64,000 nt of DNA from Haloplanus sp. (GCF_028275055.1 NZ_JAQCNJ010000006.1:1-64000), one strand, 5' to 3'; counted from the stretch's first letter, positions 26,013 to 34,825 are shown. Notes: generated by a model not told the origin, from the letters alone. A program made the numbers and translations.

Positions 26013-26281
26013 CGCCCGATGAGTGGGTGACGCGGGAGCGGTCCTTCCGCGGCATCTCGAAGCGTCTGGCGATCAACTATCTGGAGACGCTGGGTGCCGA
26101 CCGGATCGACGACGATCGGGTCGAGGCAGAGGCGTGGGCGGCGACGCTCTCGGAACAGACCGTCGGCGTCGGACCGTCGGTGTCGCTGACGCAGGTCGAC
26201 CTCGTTTTCGAGGGCGACCCCGAGGGCCTCGACGACCTGATCGAACGGTTCGCCCGCAAGGCGATGCGAGCCGGGGGATAA
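26009..26281 (+). CDS. hypothetical protein coupled to samp1
   Basis: A 90-residue protein of unknown function whose ATG overlaps the samp1 stop (ATGA). The sequence looks like an alpha/beta fold: RERSFRGISKRLAINYLETL, then VEAEAWAATLSEQTV, then VSLTQVDLVFEGDP and a final helix DLIERFARKAMRAGG. No cysteine or metal motif is visible. Its tight coupling to the ubiquitin-like modifier makes it a candidate SAMP1 partner, by context alone. Confidence 0.75.
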   Translation: MTPDEWVTRERSFRGISKRLAINYLETLGADRIDDDRVEAEAWAATLSEQTVGVGPSVSLTQVDLVFEGDPEGLDDLIERFARKAMRAGG

Positions 26282-26283
26282 CG

Positions 26284-26652
26284 GTGTCCGGCGCGCCGAA
26301 CTCCCCGATCGACGGGCAGGTGTTTATGCTCGCCGCGGCAAAGGCGAGCGTCGGTCCCGGCTCGCTGTCGGACCTTCTGGCACGGGTTCAGACCGACCTC
26401 GCCGACCGCGTTGACGCCTACCGCCGGGAGTTCGAGCGGGTCGACGACGACGACGGTGACCGGGAGGTGTTTCTCGTCCCGGCCGACCACTGGGAGTCGG
26501 TCGGCGAGCGTCTCGGCTTCGGCCGGCGTGAAACACGGGCGGTCGCCCGCACCCACGCCGAACAGCTCCGCCGGATCGGCTCCGACACCGGCCGCCGCGA
26601 GGAGTTCGAGACGGCACTGGAGATCAGGCAGGCGGTCGTTGTCGGCCGCTGA
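26284..26652 (+). CDS. hypothetical protein (GTG start)
   Basis: A 122-residue acidic protein, not recognised. GTG 26284 lies two bases after the preceding stop; the ORF track's longer frame overlaps the preceding gene and is rejected. Features include LAAAKASVGPGSLSDLLARV, then EVFLVPADHWESVGERLGF, then ETRAVARTHAEQLRRIG. It appears helical, with no membrane segment. It is the last gene of the run that begins at arcS; about 290 non-coding bases follow before azlC. Confidence 0.68.
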   Translation: MSGAPNSPIDGQVFMLAAAKASVGPGSLSDLLARVQTDLADRVDAYRREFERVDDDDGDREVFLVPADHWESVGERLGFGRRETRAVARTHAEQLRRIGSDTGRREEFETALEIRQAVVVGR

Positions 26653-26945
26653 CGGTGCCGTGTCGGGCTATTGAACTCGTTGTGTGCTCCCGCCCCGGGT
26701 CGACCACACGCGCTAAACCGTTCTCGAAAAAACCGGTGTCGGCTGTCCACGCCGGCGGCCCTGTGCCGACCCCGACCCGGACCCCGAAACGACGCGGACC
26801 CGCCTGACAGCACGCTTGTTTTCGTCGGCCGAAGACGATGATCCCCGCCGGCACCCGCGGCGGGACCGGAGACACCTCCGAACCGGTCACGGAGCCGTGG
26901 TCTCGAACCGAAAGGTCGTTGCCGGCCCACGGTGGAGGGTGAGCC

Positions 26946-27698
26946 ATGTCCCGCCTTCCCGCCCCCCTTCTCGCCGGCGCTCGGGCGTCGGTGCCGTTGT
27001 TGCTCGGACTGGTCCCGTTCGGTCTCGTCGCCGGTGTCGCCGCGGTCGATGCTGGCCTCTCGCCGCTTCAGGCCATCGGACTCTCGGTCGTCGTCTTTGC
27101 CGGTGCGTCACAGCTCGCCGTCGTCGACCTCCTCGGCCGGGATGCCCCCCTCGTGGTTGTCGTTCTCACGGCGACGATCATCAACCTGCGGATGAGTATG
27201 TACTCGGCGTCGATCGCTCCCTACTTCGCCGGCTTCCGTCGACGGTGGCGGGGCCTCTGTGCGTATCTGCTGACCGATATGTCCTACGCGCTGGCTATCG
27301 CGACGTTCACCGACGGCGGTGGTGCGGACGCCGCTCCCGACACGCCCGACTCAGACCCCGCTCGAGCGCGGCTCGACCCGGCCGAGCCGACACACCGCCG
27401 CGGCTACTACCTCGGCACGGCGGTCGCCATCTGGGCGGTCTGGCAGGTCGCCACCGTCGCCGGCGTCGTTGTCGGCGCCCGGATCCCCGATCGCTGGGGC
27501 GTCGGCTTCGCCGTACCGCTGGTGTTTCTCGCTTTGCTCGTCCCCGACCTGACCGACCGCCCCCGCGTGATCGCGGCGCTCGTGGGCGGCGGCGTCGCGG
27601 TCGTCGGGTCGGGGTGGCCCCTGAACCTCGGTCTCATCGGCGGTGCACTCGCCGGCGTGGCCGCCGGCGTCGCCGCCGACAGGAGGGCGACCGCGTGA
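26946..27698 (+). CDS. azlC: AzlC family amino-acid permease
   Basis: A 250-residue membrane protein with about seven helices. It is the large subunit of the two-part AzlCD branched-chain amino acid exporter. The family stretch VVVFAGASQLAVVDLLG and the motif NLRMSMYSASIAPYF are clear. A polar, acidic loop (residues about 122-155) is a halophile-style insertion. ATG 26946 begins MSRLPAPLLAGARAS directly before the first helix. azlD overlaps the stop by four bases (GTGA). Confidence 0.9.
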   Translation: MSRLPAPLLAGARASVPLLLGLVPFGLVAGVAAVDAGLSPLQAIGLSVVVFAGASQLAVVDLLGRDAPLVVVVLTATIINLRMSMYSASIAPYFAGFRRRWRGLCAYLLTDMSYALAIATFTDGGGADAAPDTPDSDPARARLDPAEPTHRRGYYLGTAVAIWAVWQVATVAGVVVGARIPDRWGVGFAVPLVFLALLVPDLTDRPRVIAALVGGGVAVVGSGWPLNLGLIGGALAGVAAGVAADRRATA

Positions 27699-28033
27699 CG
27701 ACGACCTACGGACCCCTCGCCGTCTGGGCGGTCGTTCTCCTCGTTGGCCTTCTCACGTTCTGTATCCGGTACTCCTTCATCTACCTTTTCGACCGGATCG
27801 ACGGGGTGCCGCCACGGGCCGAGTCGGCGCTTCGGTACGTGCCTGCGGCGGTGCTGGCGGCGCTGGTGGCGCCAGCCGTCGTCGACCCCGGGCCGACGGT
27901 CGCCGCGACGCTCGTTGACGACCGCCTCGCCGCGGGTGCCGTCGCGGCCGCGGTGGCGTGGTACACCGAGGACGTGCTCGCGACCATCGGTGCTGGTATG
28001 ATGGCACTGTGGACGATGGGTGCCGTTCTGTGA
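27695..28033 (+). CDS. azlD: AzlD family protein
   Basis: A 112-residue membrane protein with four predicted helices, the small partner of AzlC. The family pattern LLTFCIRYSFIYLFDR and RYVPAAVLAALVAPAV is visible. The start is GTG 27695, overlapping the azlC stop. The ORF track shows it only as the tail of a much longer shadow frame. It ends ten bases before the stop of the convergent isocitrate lyase gene. Confidence 0.88.
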   Translation: MTTTYGPLAVWAVVLLVGLLTFCIRYSFIYLFDRIDGVPPRAESALRYVPAAVLAALVAPAVVDPGPTVAATLVDDRLAAGAVAAAVAWYTEDVLATIGAGMMALWTMGAVL

Positions 28034-28042
28034 GCCACGGTG

Positions 28043-29104
28043 TCAGTCGTCGTTCGCCGGCGGTGTCTCCGTCTCGCCGTCGGTGGTGATCGGGTCGTCC
28101 TCCGCGTCGCTGAACCCGGCCGACTCCTCCATCCGACGGCTGGCCTCCGGGTCGAACTCGGCTTCGGTCCGTTGATACTTGCTCACGAAGGAGAGTTCGT
28201 GGTGGCTCTCCGTCGGGTGGCCGAGATACCGATCCTCGAGGTCGAACTGCGCTTGTTCGCCCGTCTCGGCGAGCGTCTTGAAGTCCTCGTAGGCGGCGTG
28301 GGCACCGGAGTGGAGGGAAAAAAGGGTGATGAAGACGTACCGGTATCCGAGGTCACCCAGCTCCGCGAACGTCAGCGGATCCTCCTCCTCGGACCACGCG
28401 AAGGAAGAGGAGTAGTTGAACGCCAGATCCAGATCGGGGTGTGTCTCGTGGATGGTCTCGGCGTACTTGACGGCATCCTCTCGGGAGGGGTCGGGCATCT
28501 CGGGCCACACCAGATCGACGCCGGCGTCGGCGTAGATCCGTCCGCGCTCGAGATGTTCCTCCCAGTCACCGTTGGCGGAGCCGTAGGCGTCGGTCCGGGC
28601 GATGATCACGGTGTCGTCGCACTGCTTGGCGTCGACGGCCGCCCGGAACCGGGCCTCGGCGTCCTCCCGTGAGACGATTTTCTTCCCGGCGATGTGGCCA
28701 CACCGCTTGGGCGTCGTCTGGTCCTCGATGTGGACCGCGGCGACGCCGGCTTTCTCGTACTCCCGAACCGCTCGGCGGACGTTGTGTATCCCCCCGTATC
28801 CCGTATCGCAGTCGGCAACGACGGGCAGGGTCGTTGCCTCCACGATGCGCTTTGCGTTTTCGACCATCTCGGTCATCGTCACCATCTCCAAATCCGGGAA
28901 GCCGAACTGCCCGAGAACGGTCGAGTAGCCGCTCATGTAGACGGCGTCGTGGCCCGTCATCTCGGCGAGGCGGGCGTCGAGCGCGTGGTAGATCCCGGGA
29001 GCGAAAACGAACTGTTGATCCTCAAGCCGGTCCCGGAAGGCTTCGGCTGCAGGGTTGTCGATTTCTCTCGTGTACGTGTCGACATCGAGGTCGTTCGGCG
29101 TCAT
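28043..29104 (-). CDS. aceA: isocitrate lyase
   Basis: A 353-residue enzyme splitting isocitrate to glyoxylate and succinate for the glyoxylate bypass. The isocitrate-lyase signature KRCGHIAGK lies at residues 133-141 with the catalytic cysteine. Substrate and metal residues are visible in [23 protein letters not shown] and the later FNYSSSFAW. The length matches the short haloarchaeal form. The last 30 residues are an acidic tail. Malate synthase is not adjacent in this window. The start overlaps the stop of a small upstream ORF by four bases, so translation may be coupled. Confidence 0.94.
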   Translation of the reverse strand: MTPNDLDVDTYTREIDNPAAEAFRDRLEDQQFVFAPGIYHALDARLAEMTGHDAVYMSGYSTVLGQFGFPDLEMVTMTEMVENAKRIVEATTLPVVADCDTGYGGIHNVRRAVREYEKAGVAAVHIEDQTTPKRCGHIAGKKIVSREDAEARFRAAVDAKQCDDTVIIARTDAYGSANGDWEEHLERGRIYADAGVDLVWPEMPDPSREDAVKYAETIHETHPDLDLAFNYSSSFAWSEEEDPLTFAELGDLGYRYVFITLFSLHSGAHAAYEDFKTLAETGEQAQFDLEDRYLGHPTESHHELSFVSKYQRTEAEFDPEASRRMEESAGFSDAEDDPITTDGETETPPANDD

Positions 29105-29352
29105 CGGCCGTTCTCCGTGCCGCCGGTCGGTTGTCCCCCGGGTCGATTGACGTCGGGAACGAGCGGGGCTTGCTGTGCCAGTTCATCATCGTACGCACGC
29201 CGAACCGCGGCGTCGGCCGACGGCCGCTGCGCCGGTCTGTCGTCGGTCGTTATCCGCCCGCCGTCGGTGCGCGTGTCGTCCGCGCGGCCGATGTCGGGAA
29301 CGAGCGGGGCTTGCTGTGCTAGTTCATCGTCTGGCCGGGTCGTCGGTTCCAT
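29101..29352 (-). CDS. small protein with duplicated [13 protein letters not shown] motif, upstream of aceA
   Basis: An 83-residue acidic ORF whose stop overlaps the aceA ATG (ATGA). It contains the segment [13 protein letters not shown] twice, near the N terminus and again about 47 residues later, joined by a polar, disordered-looking linker ([20 protein letters not shown]). The encoding DNA is also duplicated with only two mismatches. No known domain is recognised. It could be an unstructured adaptor, a leader cistron tuning aceA, or the remnant of a duplication. The shared operator-like overlap makes cotranscription with aceA likely. Confidence 0.65.
   Translation of the reverse strand: MEPTTRPDDELAQQAPLVPDIGRADDTRTDGGRITTDDRPAQRPSADAAVRRAYDDELAQQAPLVPDVNRPGGQPTGGTENGR
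29152..29190 (-). repeat. direct repeat copy 1 in the small ORF upstream of aceA
   Basis: A 39-base unit containing cgggaacgagcggggcttgc. It recurs 141 bases away at 29293-29331 with two mismatches and encodes the second [13 protein letters not shown]. Confidence 0.85.
29293..29331 (-). repeat. direct repeat copy 2 in the small ORF upstream of aceA
   Basis: Second copy of the 39-base unit; the spacing of 141 bases is exactly 47 codons, so both copies are read in the same frame. Confidence 0.85.
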
Positions 29353-29538
29353 ATCGGTGGTGGGTGGTTACCGGTCGGTTATCTCTCGATCCAGTCCGTC
29401 TCGCAGCCGTTGCCGTGTACGCACATTGCGTCCGTCACGAGACCCGCCTTGGCAATAAAGTTAATGATTTATAATGATAATATACATTCATTACATTATT
29501 CGGTGCGTGCCATCGGTCCCCAACCCGACTCCACGGTG

Positions 29539-29545
29539 CTTAATT
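29539..29545 (+). promoter_or_regulatory. putative BoxA of the ABC transporter operon
   Basis: cttaatt lies 25 to 31 bases before ATG 29570, fitting a leaderless start. A long AT-rich tract (about 29450-29500) lies further upstream, between the divergent aceA unit and this operon. Confidence 0.5.
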
Positions 29546-29569
29546 CCGTCCGGCACCGAAGGTCAGCAG

Positions 29570-30520
29570 ATGGTAGCCGCTATCGAAATCGACGGTCTCA
29601 CGAAACGATACGGCGATGTGACGGCGCTAGATGGCGTCTCGCTTTCGGTCCCTGAGGGGAGTTTTTTCGGCCTGCTCGGCCCGAACGGCGCGGGGAAGAC
29701 GACGTTCATCAACATTCTCGTCGGCCTCGCCCGGAAAAGCGGCGGCGAGGCGCGTGTGTTCGGTCACGACATCGAGACCGAGTACCGCGCCGCCCGCGAC
29801 CGGGTCGGCCTCGCCCCACAGGAGTTCAACGTCGACCGCTTCTTTCCGATCCGCGAGGTACTCGAACACAAGGCGGGCTACCACGGTATCCCGAGCCCGG
29901 AAGCCCGACAACGGGCCGATGAGGCGTTGAAACAGGTCGGCATCTACGAGAAACGTGACACCCGCTTCGACTGGCTCTCCGGGGGCATGAAGCGTCGGTT
30001 TCTCATCGCCCGTGCCCTCGTCACTGACCCCGACCTCCTGATCCTCGACGAACCGACCGCCGGCGTCGACGTCCAACTCCGTCACGACCTCTGGGAGTTG
30101 ATCACCGACCTCAACGAGGGCGGGACGACCATCCTTCTCACCACCCATTACATCGAGGAGGCCGAACGCCTCTGTGACGAGGTGGCGATCCTCGATCAGG
30201 GACGGGTCGTCACGGTCGCCACGCCGGGCGACCTGATGGACCGTGGCACCGACCGCATCACCGTCACGTTCCGCGATCCGATCCGGTCGACTCCCTCCAT
30301 CGCCGCGGGCAACGGCCAGGTTGAGGCGGTCGAGATTCGGGACGGACGCCTCGTTGTCTCCGCCTCTCAGGGCGGCCTCGTTGCCCCCGAACTCGTCCGC
30401 GAACTCGACGCCGCGGGCTATGAAATCGTCGACTTGGACGTATCGCGCACCTCGCTCGAAGAGGTGTTCGTCGAACTGACCCGGTCGGACTCGTCGGTCA
30501 CCGAGGAGGGGACGGCATGA
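29570..30520 (+). CDS. ABC transporter ATP-binding protein (ABC-2 exporter)
   Basis: A 316-residue nucleotide-binding subunit of a drug/lipid-type ABC-2 exporter. Walker A GPNGAGKTT, signature LSGGMKRRF, Walker B LLILDEPTAGVD and the H-loop LLTTHYIEE are all present. The C-terminal 80 residues form the extra domain typical of the DrrA/NatA group. The start MVAAIEIDGLTKRYG fits the BoxA; the 32-codon extension crosses the promoter. The permease gene overlaps the stop by four bases. The substrate is unknown. Confidence 0.94.
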   Translation: MVAAIEIDGLTKRYGDVTALDGVSLSVPEGSFFGLLGPNGAGKTTFINILVGLARKSGGEARVFGHDIETEYRAARDRVGLAPQEFNVDRFFPIREVLEHKAGYHGIPSPEARQRADEALKQVGIYEKRDTRFDWLSGGMKRRFLIARALVTDPDLLILDEPTAGVDVQLRHDLWELITDLNEGGTTILLTTHYIEEAERLCDEVAILDQGRVVTVATPGDLMDRGTDRITVTFRDPIRSTPSIAAGNGQVEAVEIRDGRLVVSASQGGLVAPELVRELDAAGYEIVDLDVSRTSLEEVFVELTRSDSSVTEEGTA

Positions 30521-31284
30521 GTCGCCCGACCGTCCAACTCCGGACGCTGGTGCGGCGGGAGATCCTCCGGTTCGTCAGGCGACCGTACAACACGTTCCTT
30601 CCACCGATCATCACGAACACGCTGTACTTCGCCGTCTTCGGTGTTATTCTCGGCAGTCGAATCGGCTCCATCGCCGGCGTGAGTTACATCCAGTTCGTCC
30701 TCCCTGGACTGGTCGTTCTCGGATCCATCTCCGACGCCTTCGAGAACGCCTCCTTCTCCATCTTTCACGGCCGGTGGAACGACTACATCGACGCCGTAAT
30801 TGTCACGCCGATGTCGAATCTCAACATGGTCGCGTCGTACGTGATCGCGAGTGCGATCCGAGGGATCGTCACGGCGTTGCTGATCGTCGGCGTCGGCCTC
30901 GTGTTCACCTCTGTTCCCATCTCACACCCGTTCTATCTGGCCGCGAACGTTCTCGTCATCACAACACTGTTCGGTGGCCTCGGCATCATCGGCGGCCTGT
31001 GGGCCGACGATTTCGACTACCTCACGGTGATGAACCAGTTTATCCTCCGCCCGCTCGTCTTTTTCGGCGCGGTGTTCTACTCGCTTTCCGTGCTGCCGCC
31101 GCTCTGGCGACAGGTTTCCCTGCTCAACCCGATGGTGTACATGGTCAACGGCGTCAGATACGGGATGATCGGCGTCTCCGAGGTCGACCCGAACACCTCC
31201 CTGGCCGTTCTCTCGACGGCGACGGTGGCCGTTCTCGCGGCCGATTACCTCCTGTTCAGGCGCGGCTACGGACTGACGGAGTAG
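30517..31284 (+). CDS. ABC-2 type transporter permease
   Basis: A 255-residue membrane subunit with six helices, the partner of the preceding ATPase (ATGA overlap). The ABC-2 motif region LLNPMVYMVNGVRYGMIGVSEVD near the C terminus and the N-terminal REILRFVRRPYNTFLPPI are typical. The length is normal. Together with the ATPase it should form a homodimeric-type exporter in the cytoplasmic membrane. Confidence 0.93.
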   Translation: MSRPTVQLRTLVRREILRFVRRPYNTFLPPIITNTLYFAVFGVILGSRIGSIAGVSYIQFVLPGLVVLGSISDAFENASFSIFHGRWNDYIDAVIVTPMSNLNMVASYVIASAIRGIVTALLIVGVGLVFTSVPISHPFYLAANVLVITTLFGGLGIIGGLWADDFDYLTVMNQFILRPLVFFGAVFYSLSVLPPLWRQVSLLNPMVYMVNGVRYGMIGVSEVDPNTSLAVLSTATVAVLAADYLLFRRGYGLTE

Positions 31285-31397
31285 CCCGTCTCCGAGCCTC
31301 CCCCCGGACGGCAAAGGCTGGCAACGAGTGACATGGTACAATCGCCGTTTTCGTTAAACGGAGTTATTAATCGGCGGCGACCGCACAGCCAGTCGCT

Positions 31398-32297
31398 ATG
31401 TCGAACAGTCCAGACGGTTCCTCGATGACCCGGGCCCAGTCGTACGCCCTCGTCGTCGCGGCAGCCGTCCTGTTGAGTGCAATCCTCGCGCCGGTCGCCT
31501 ACGATCGGGCGACACAACCCGACAGTCGGGTCGCCGTTATCACGATCGAGGGGGCGATCTCCTCGAACACCGTGACCCCGATCCAAGAGGACCTTCGCGA
31601 GGCCCGCGAGAACGAATCGATCGATGCGGTCGTTCTGAACGTCGATAGCCCCGGCGGCGGTGCGGCCGCGAGTGAACAACTCTACCTCTCGGTTCAGCGG
31701 ACGGCCGCCGAGATGCCCGTTGTCGCCAGCGTCAAATCCGCGGGCGCGTCGGGAGCCTACTACGCGATGCTCCCCACCGAGGACATCTACGTCACGCCGG
31801 CCTCCATCGTCGGGAGTGTCGGCGTCCGGGGCGCGGCCCCCACACCGTCCCTACCCGGTGAGATCAAAAGCGGTCCGGACAAGGCCAGTTCCACGGCCGA
31901 CCGGCGTCGTGCACAGATCGAGACGCTCCAGCGCGCGTTTGTCGGGAGCGTTATGAAACACCGTGGCGACGACCTCGAACTCAGTCGAAGCGAGGTTGCC
32001 CACGGCAAGGTGTACACCGGCGCTCGCGCCGTCGACAACGGAATGGCCGACGAAATCGGCTCCTCACAGGATGCCATCCGTCGGGCGGCCGACGCGGCGG
32101 GCCTCGACGACTACGAAGTCGTCCGCAAGGAACCGCCGACCACCGGCGGTCTCCTGCTTCTCAGCACCGACGACGGCGGAACGGTCGTCGTCGAGAAGAG
32201 CCCGGTTGGCTACGACGCGGTCGACGCGCCGACGTATCTGATGGTTTACGGAACGGTCAACACACAAGACGAGGTGATCGGCAATGTCAGCGCCTAA
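31398..32297 (+). CDS. S49 family signal peptide peptidase (SppA-like)
   Basis: A 299-residue membrane-anchored serine protease. A single N-terminal helix (SYALVVAAAVLLSAILAPVAY) anchors the domain outside the cell. The catalytic serine lies in KSAGASGAYYAML (about residue 117), and the lysine in VAHGKVYTGARAVDNGMADE (about 205), matching the Ser-Lys dyad of SppA. SPGGGAAASEQLY is the oxyanion region. The family degrades cleaved signal peptides. A ttattaatc patch about 30 bases upstream may be BoxA. The next gene starts 14 bases before this stop. Confidence 0.9.
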   Translation: MSNSPDGSSMTRAQSYALVVAAAVLLSAILAPVAYDRATQPDSRVAVITIEGAISSNTVTPIQEDLREARENESIDAVVLNVDSPGGGAAASEQLYLSVQRTAAEMPVVASVKSAGASGAYYAMLPTEDIYVTPASIVGSVGVRGAAPTPSLPGEIKSGPDKASSTADRRRAQIETLQRAFVGSVMKHRGDDLELSRSEVAHGKVYTGARAVDNGMADEIGSSQDAIRRAADAAGLDDYEVVRKEPPTTGGLLLLSTDDGGTVVVEKSPVGYDAVDAPTYLMVYGTVNTQDEVIGNVSA

Positions 32298-33297
32298 CTC
32301 CAGACTCGCCGCGGTGTTCGTCGTGATCGTGGTCGTTCTCGTCGGTGGCGCGGCCGCCGCCCCGTACGCCCTCGGATCGGGTGGTGGGGACGACGACCCG
32401 ACCACCGCCGCGAACCAGCAGTTCCAACCCGACTCCGTTCTCCCCGACAGCGGTGCCGAGGAGGGCGAGGTCAGCATGGACAGCGATGCGAGTGACAAAA
32501 CCGTTCTCGTCGATGTCGGGCACGCGAACGACGTCTCGGGGACACAACTCGAACCGTTGTTGTCGACGCTCGCAGAGAACGGCCATCAGGTCCGCTTCTA
32601 TCGCGGCCAGCGTCGCAGTCTCAACGAGTCGCTTCGCTCCGCCGACGCGTTTCTCGTCGTTAGTCCCCGCGAGCGGTTTACCGACGACGAACTCGCCGGC
32701 GTCCAAGCCTTCACCGACGCCGGCGGCCGCGTCCTCGTGATGGGCGACCCGCCCGCCGTCCAAGCCGGCGGCGGTCCGTTCTTCAGCCTCGGCGGGCTTG
32801 AAGAGACCGGGCCACAGACGGCGTCGCTCGGCTCGAACTACGGCATCGCCTACGGTTCGGGCTATCTTTACAACATGGCAACAAACGACAACAACTACCA
32901 GAGCATCTACGCCCGACCCGCCGGCGACTCCGCTCTCGCCGACGGCGTCGACCGTGTCGTGATGCGCGAGGCCGCCCCGATCCGAACCGGGGAGGCGACC
33001 CAGGTGCTCGTCGCATCGGAAGGAACGCAACTCTCGACGACCCGCGAGACCGGCCGCTACGCCGTGGTCGCCCGCAACGGCAACGTGGCCGCCGTCGGTG
33101 ACACCGAGTTCGTCACACGGGAGAACGCCCACGACGCCGACAACGAGGTGCTCATCGGCAACCTCGCCGACTTCCTCGTCGACGGCGACAAGGAGCCCGG
33201 CGCACCGGCCGATCCCGACTCCGATCGCCCGACGCAACCGGGCGGCGGTCCGCCCGAACCGCCCAGAACCCCGCAGCCGACCCCTGCCCCCGCCTGA
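32284..33297 (+). CDS. membrane-anchored DUF4350-like protein
   Basis: A 337-residue protein with one N-terminal membrane helix (AVFVVIVVVLVGGAAAAPYAL) followed by an acidic extracellular region. The core resembles the GATase-like DUF4350 domain: TVLVDVGHANDVSGTQLEPLL, then DAFLVVSPRERFTDDELAG, then GGRVLVMGDPPAVQ. The C-terminal 45 residues are Pro-rich (PPEPPRTPQPTPAPA). No catalytic residue can be named. It overlaps the S49 protease gene by 14 bases, so the two are probably made together and may work at the membrane surface. Confidence 0.8.
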   Translation: MSAPNSRLAAVFVVIVVVLVGGAAAAPYALGSGGGDDDPTTAANQQFQPDSVLPDSGAEEGEVSMDSDASDKTVLVDVGHANDVSGTQLEPLLSTLAENGHQVRFYRGQRRSLNESLRSADAFLVVSPRERFTDDELAGVQAFTDAGGRVLVMGDPPAVQAGGGPFFSLGGLEETGPQTASLGSNYGIAYGSGYLYNMATNDNNYQSIYARPAGDSALADGVDRVVMREAAPIRTGEATQVLVASEGTQLSTTRETGRYAVVARNGNVAAVGDTEFVTRENAHDADNEVLIGNLADFLVDGDKEPGAPADPDSDRPTQPGGGPPEPPRTPQPTPAPA

Positions 33298-33364
33298 CCG
33301 ACCGCTCCCGGTTCAGCCCGCCGCCGGGTGAAAGAGCCAAGTCCGGCGCCCTCCCACTCCACGT

Positions 33365-33955
33365 ATGCGCCAGTTCGTCGTCATCGGCCACGACGCCCCT
33401 ACGACACCCGAGTTCGCACTCGACGACCTCACGGGCGGAGCCGGCCGCCTCGACGTGCTCTGTCGGTGTGTCACGTCGGCCTTTGTTCTCTCCCACACGA
33501 TCCGTGAGAACGTCCGCGTCCACCTCGTTCTTGCCGACGCGTTCACCGTGACGTTCGCGGGGAGCGACCTCCGCCGTCTCAACCCCGACGAGCGGAGTAC
33601 GGCCGCGCTGATCCGGGGTGCACTGGAGCGACGTGACGACGCCATTGGCCACCAACCGGTCGAGTCCAGCCCCGGTGTCTCGATCCGCCACCGGGGACTC
33701 GAACCGACGCTTGACGCCACGGCGGGGTCGGTCGTCCACCTCCACGAGGCGGGCACACCGGTCGTCGACGCCGACCCGCCGGCCGATCCCGTCTTCGTTC
33801 TCTCGGACCATCACGACTTCACCGACGAGGAGACGGCCACACTCGCCGACTGCGCCGATCTGCGGCTCCGCCTCGGCCCGCGGGCGCTCCACGCCGACCA
33901 CGCCATCACCATCGCCCACAACTACCTCGACACCGGTGGCTATCGGACGTACTGA
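33365..33955 (+). CDS. trmY: tRNA (pseudouridine(54)-N(1))-methyltransferase TrmY
   Basis: A 196-residue SPOUT methyltransferase that methylates pseudouridine-54 in archaeal tRNAs. Family motifs are visible: MRQFVVIGHDAPTTPEF at the N terminus, GRLDVLCRCVTSAFVLSH, and the SAM-binding knot near VFVLSDHHDFTDEE and the C-terminal HADHAITIAHNYLD. The length is normal. Pus10, which makes the pseudouridine substrate, is encoded at 50.1 kb. tRNA-Pro follows 50 bases downstream. Confidence 0.94.
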   Translation: MRQFVVIGHDAPTTPEFALDDLTGGAGRLDVLCRCVTSAFVLSHTIRENVRVHLVLADAFTVTFAGSDLRRLNPDERSTAALIRGALERRDDAIGHQPVESSPGVSIRHRGLEPTLDATAGSVVHLHEAGTPVVDADPPADPVFVLSDHHDFTDEETATLADCADLRLRLGPRALHADHAITIAHNYLDTGGYRTY

Positions 33956-33973
33956 GTGGGGCGAATCACAACT

Positions 33974-33980
33974 GTTAAAC
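33974..33980 (+). promoter_or_regulatory. putative BoxA of tRNA-Pro
   Basis: gttaaac lies 26 to 32 bases before the first base of tRNA-Pro, the expected archaeal spacing. Confidence 0.5.
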
Positions 33981-34005
33981 TCGCCGCTGGCGTTTCTCAG
34001 GTCGC

Positions 34006-34078
34006 GGGCCGGTGGGGTAGCTTGGTATCCTTCGGCCTTCGGGTGGCCGTAACCACGATTCGAATTCGTGCCGGCCCA
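34006..34078 (+). tRNA. tRNA-Pro (CGG)
   Basis: A 73-base cloverleaf. Acceptor strands are GGGCCGG (34006-34012) and CCGGCCC (34071-34077), with discriminator A at 34078. The D stem is GGGT/ATCC. The anticodon stem CGGCC/GGCCG closes the loop ttCGGgt, giving anticodon CGG for codon CCG. The T arm is CACGA-TTCGAAT-TCGTG. No intron and no encoded CCA. Confidence 0.94.
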
Positions 34079-34366
34079 CTTCTCCCACGTTCAATATCGG
34101 TGAGAACCTGTCTTCGGGGGCCTAACGATGTCCTCACGGGTGGTTGTCCTGCGAGTTACGGCGCGCGTGGTGAACGCCACCGGCCCGCCCCGGATTCAGG
34201 TCGGTCACCGGGTTGCACTGGTCTGTCTCCCGTGACGACTCCCGGAAAAAAGTACTCGATGATGGTCGCCTACACCGAGGAGACGTTCACCTCCGTCGCC
34301 CAAGACGAGACAGGTGGCGGCCGACCCTGACCTGCCGTATTTGTGTGTCCCGACATCATAGGCGAT

Positions 34367-34825
34367 ATGGATTTGGATCGGTTCGCTACCGACACACCCA
34401 CCGACGACGCGCCGGCCGACGGACAGGTCTGTGTGGTCGCGACACAACCGGACACGTTCGAACGGTGCCGAGCGGGCCTGTACCCATCGCCGCGGTCCTA
34501 CCGGCGCACCCGGCGGTCGTTCGAGTGGTTGGCGTTCTACCGGACGAAGCCAGTCTCTGCAGTGACACATTACGCACGGGTAACCGACCGTGTCGACCAG
34601 ACGCGAGGCGGTCCGGGGCCGATGGATGAGAACGACTGGGTCGCGACCATCGACCCCTTCTCGGACACCGAGGCGGTGACCGTTTTCGAGTTGGGTAACC
34701 TCGTTCCGCTCGACGCACCGGTCGACAATGACGGGACGGGTGTCCGTGGGGCGTGGTACTGTTCCATCGCCGACCTCCGGGCGGCGGCGACGTTGTCGGC
34801 GCTGGCCGAACGGGCGGAGACCTGA
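34367..34825 (+). CDS. hypothetical protein
   Basis: A 152-residue protein not recognised with certainty. The sequence has an alpha/beta pattern: GQVCVVATQPDTFERCRAG, then RSFEWLAFYRTKPVSAVTHYARVTD, then DTEAVTVFELGNLVPLDAPV. The central FYRTKPVSAVTHYARV is reminiscent of small beta-barrel (PUA/ASCH-like) nucleic-acid binding domains, but this is only a resemblance. ATG 34367 is chosen; the eight-codon extension reads back into the promoter. It is alone on its strand, between tRNA-Pro and the J-domain ferredoxin. Confidence 0.72.
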   Translation: MDLDRFATDTPTDDAPADGQVCVVATQPDTFERCRAGLYPSPRSYRRTRRSFEWLAFYRTKPVSAVTHYARVTDRVDQTRGGPGPMDENDWVATIDPFSDTEAVTVFELGNLVPLDAPVDNDGTGVRGAWYCSIADLRAAATLSALAERAET

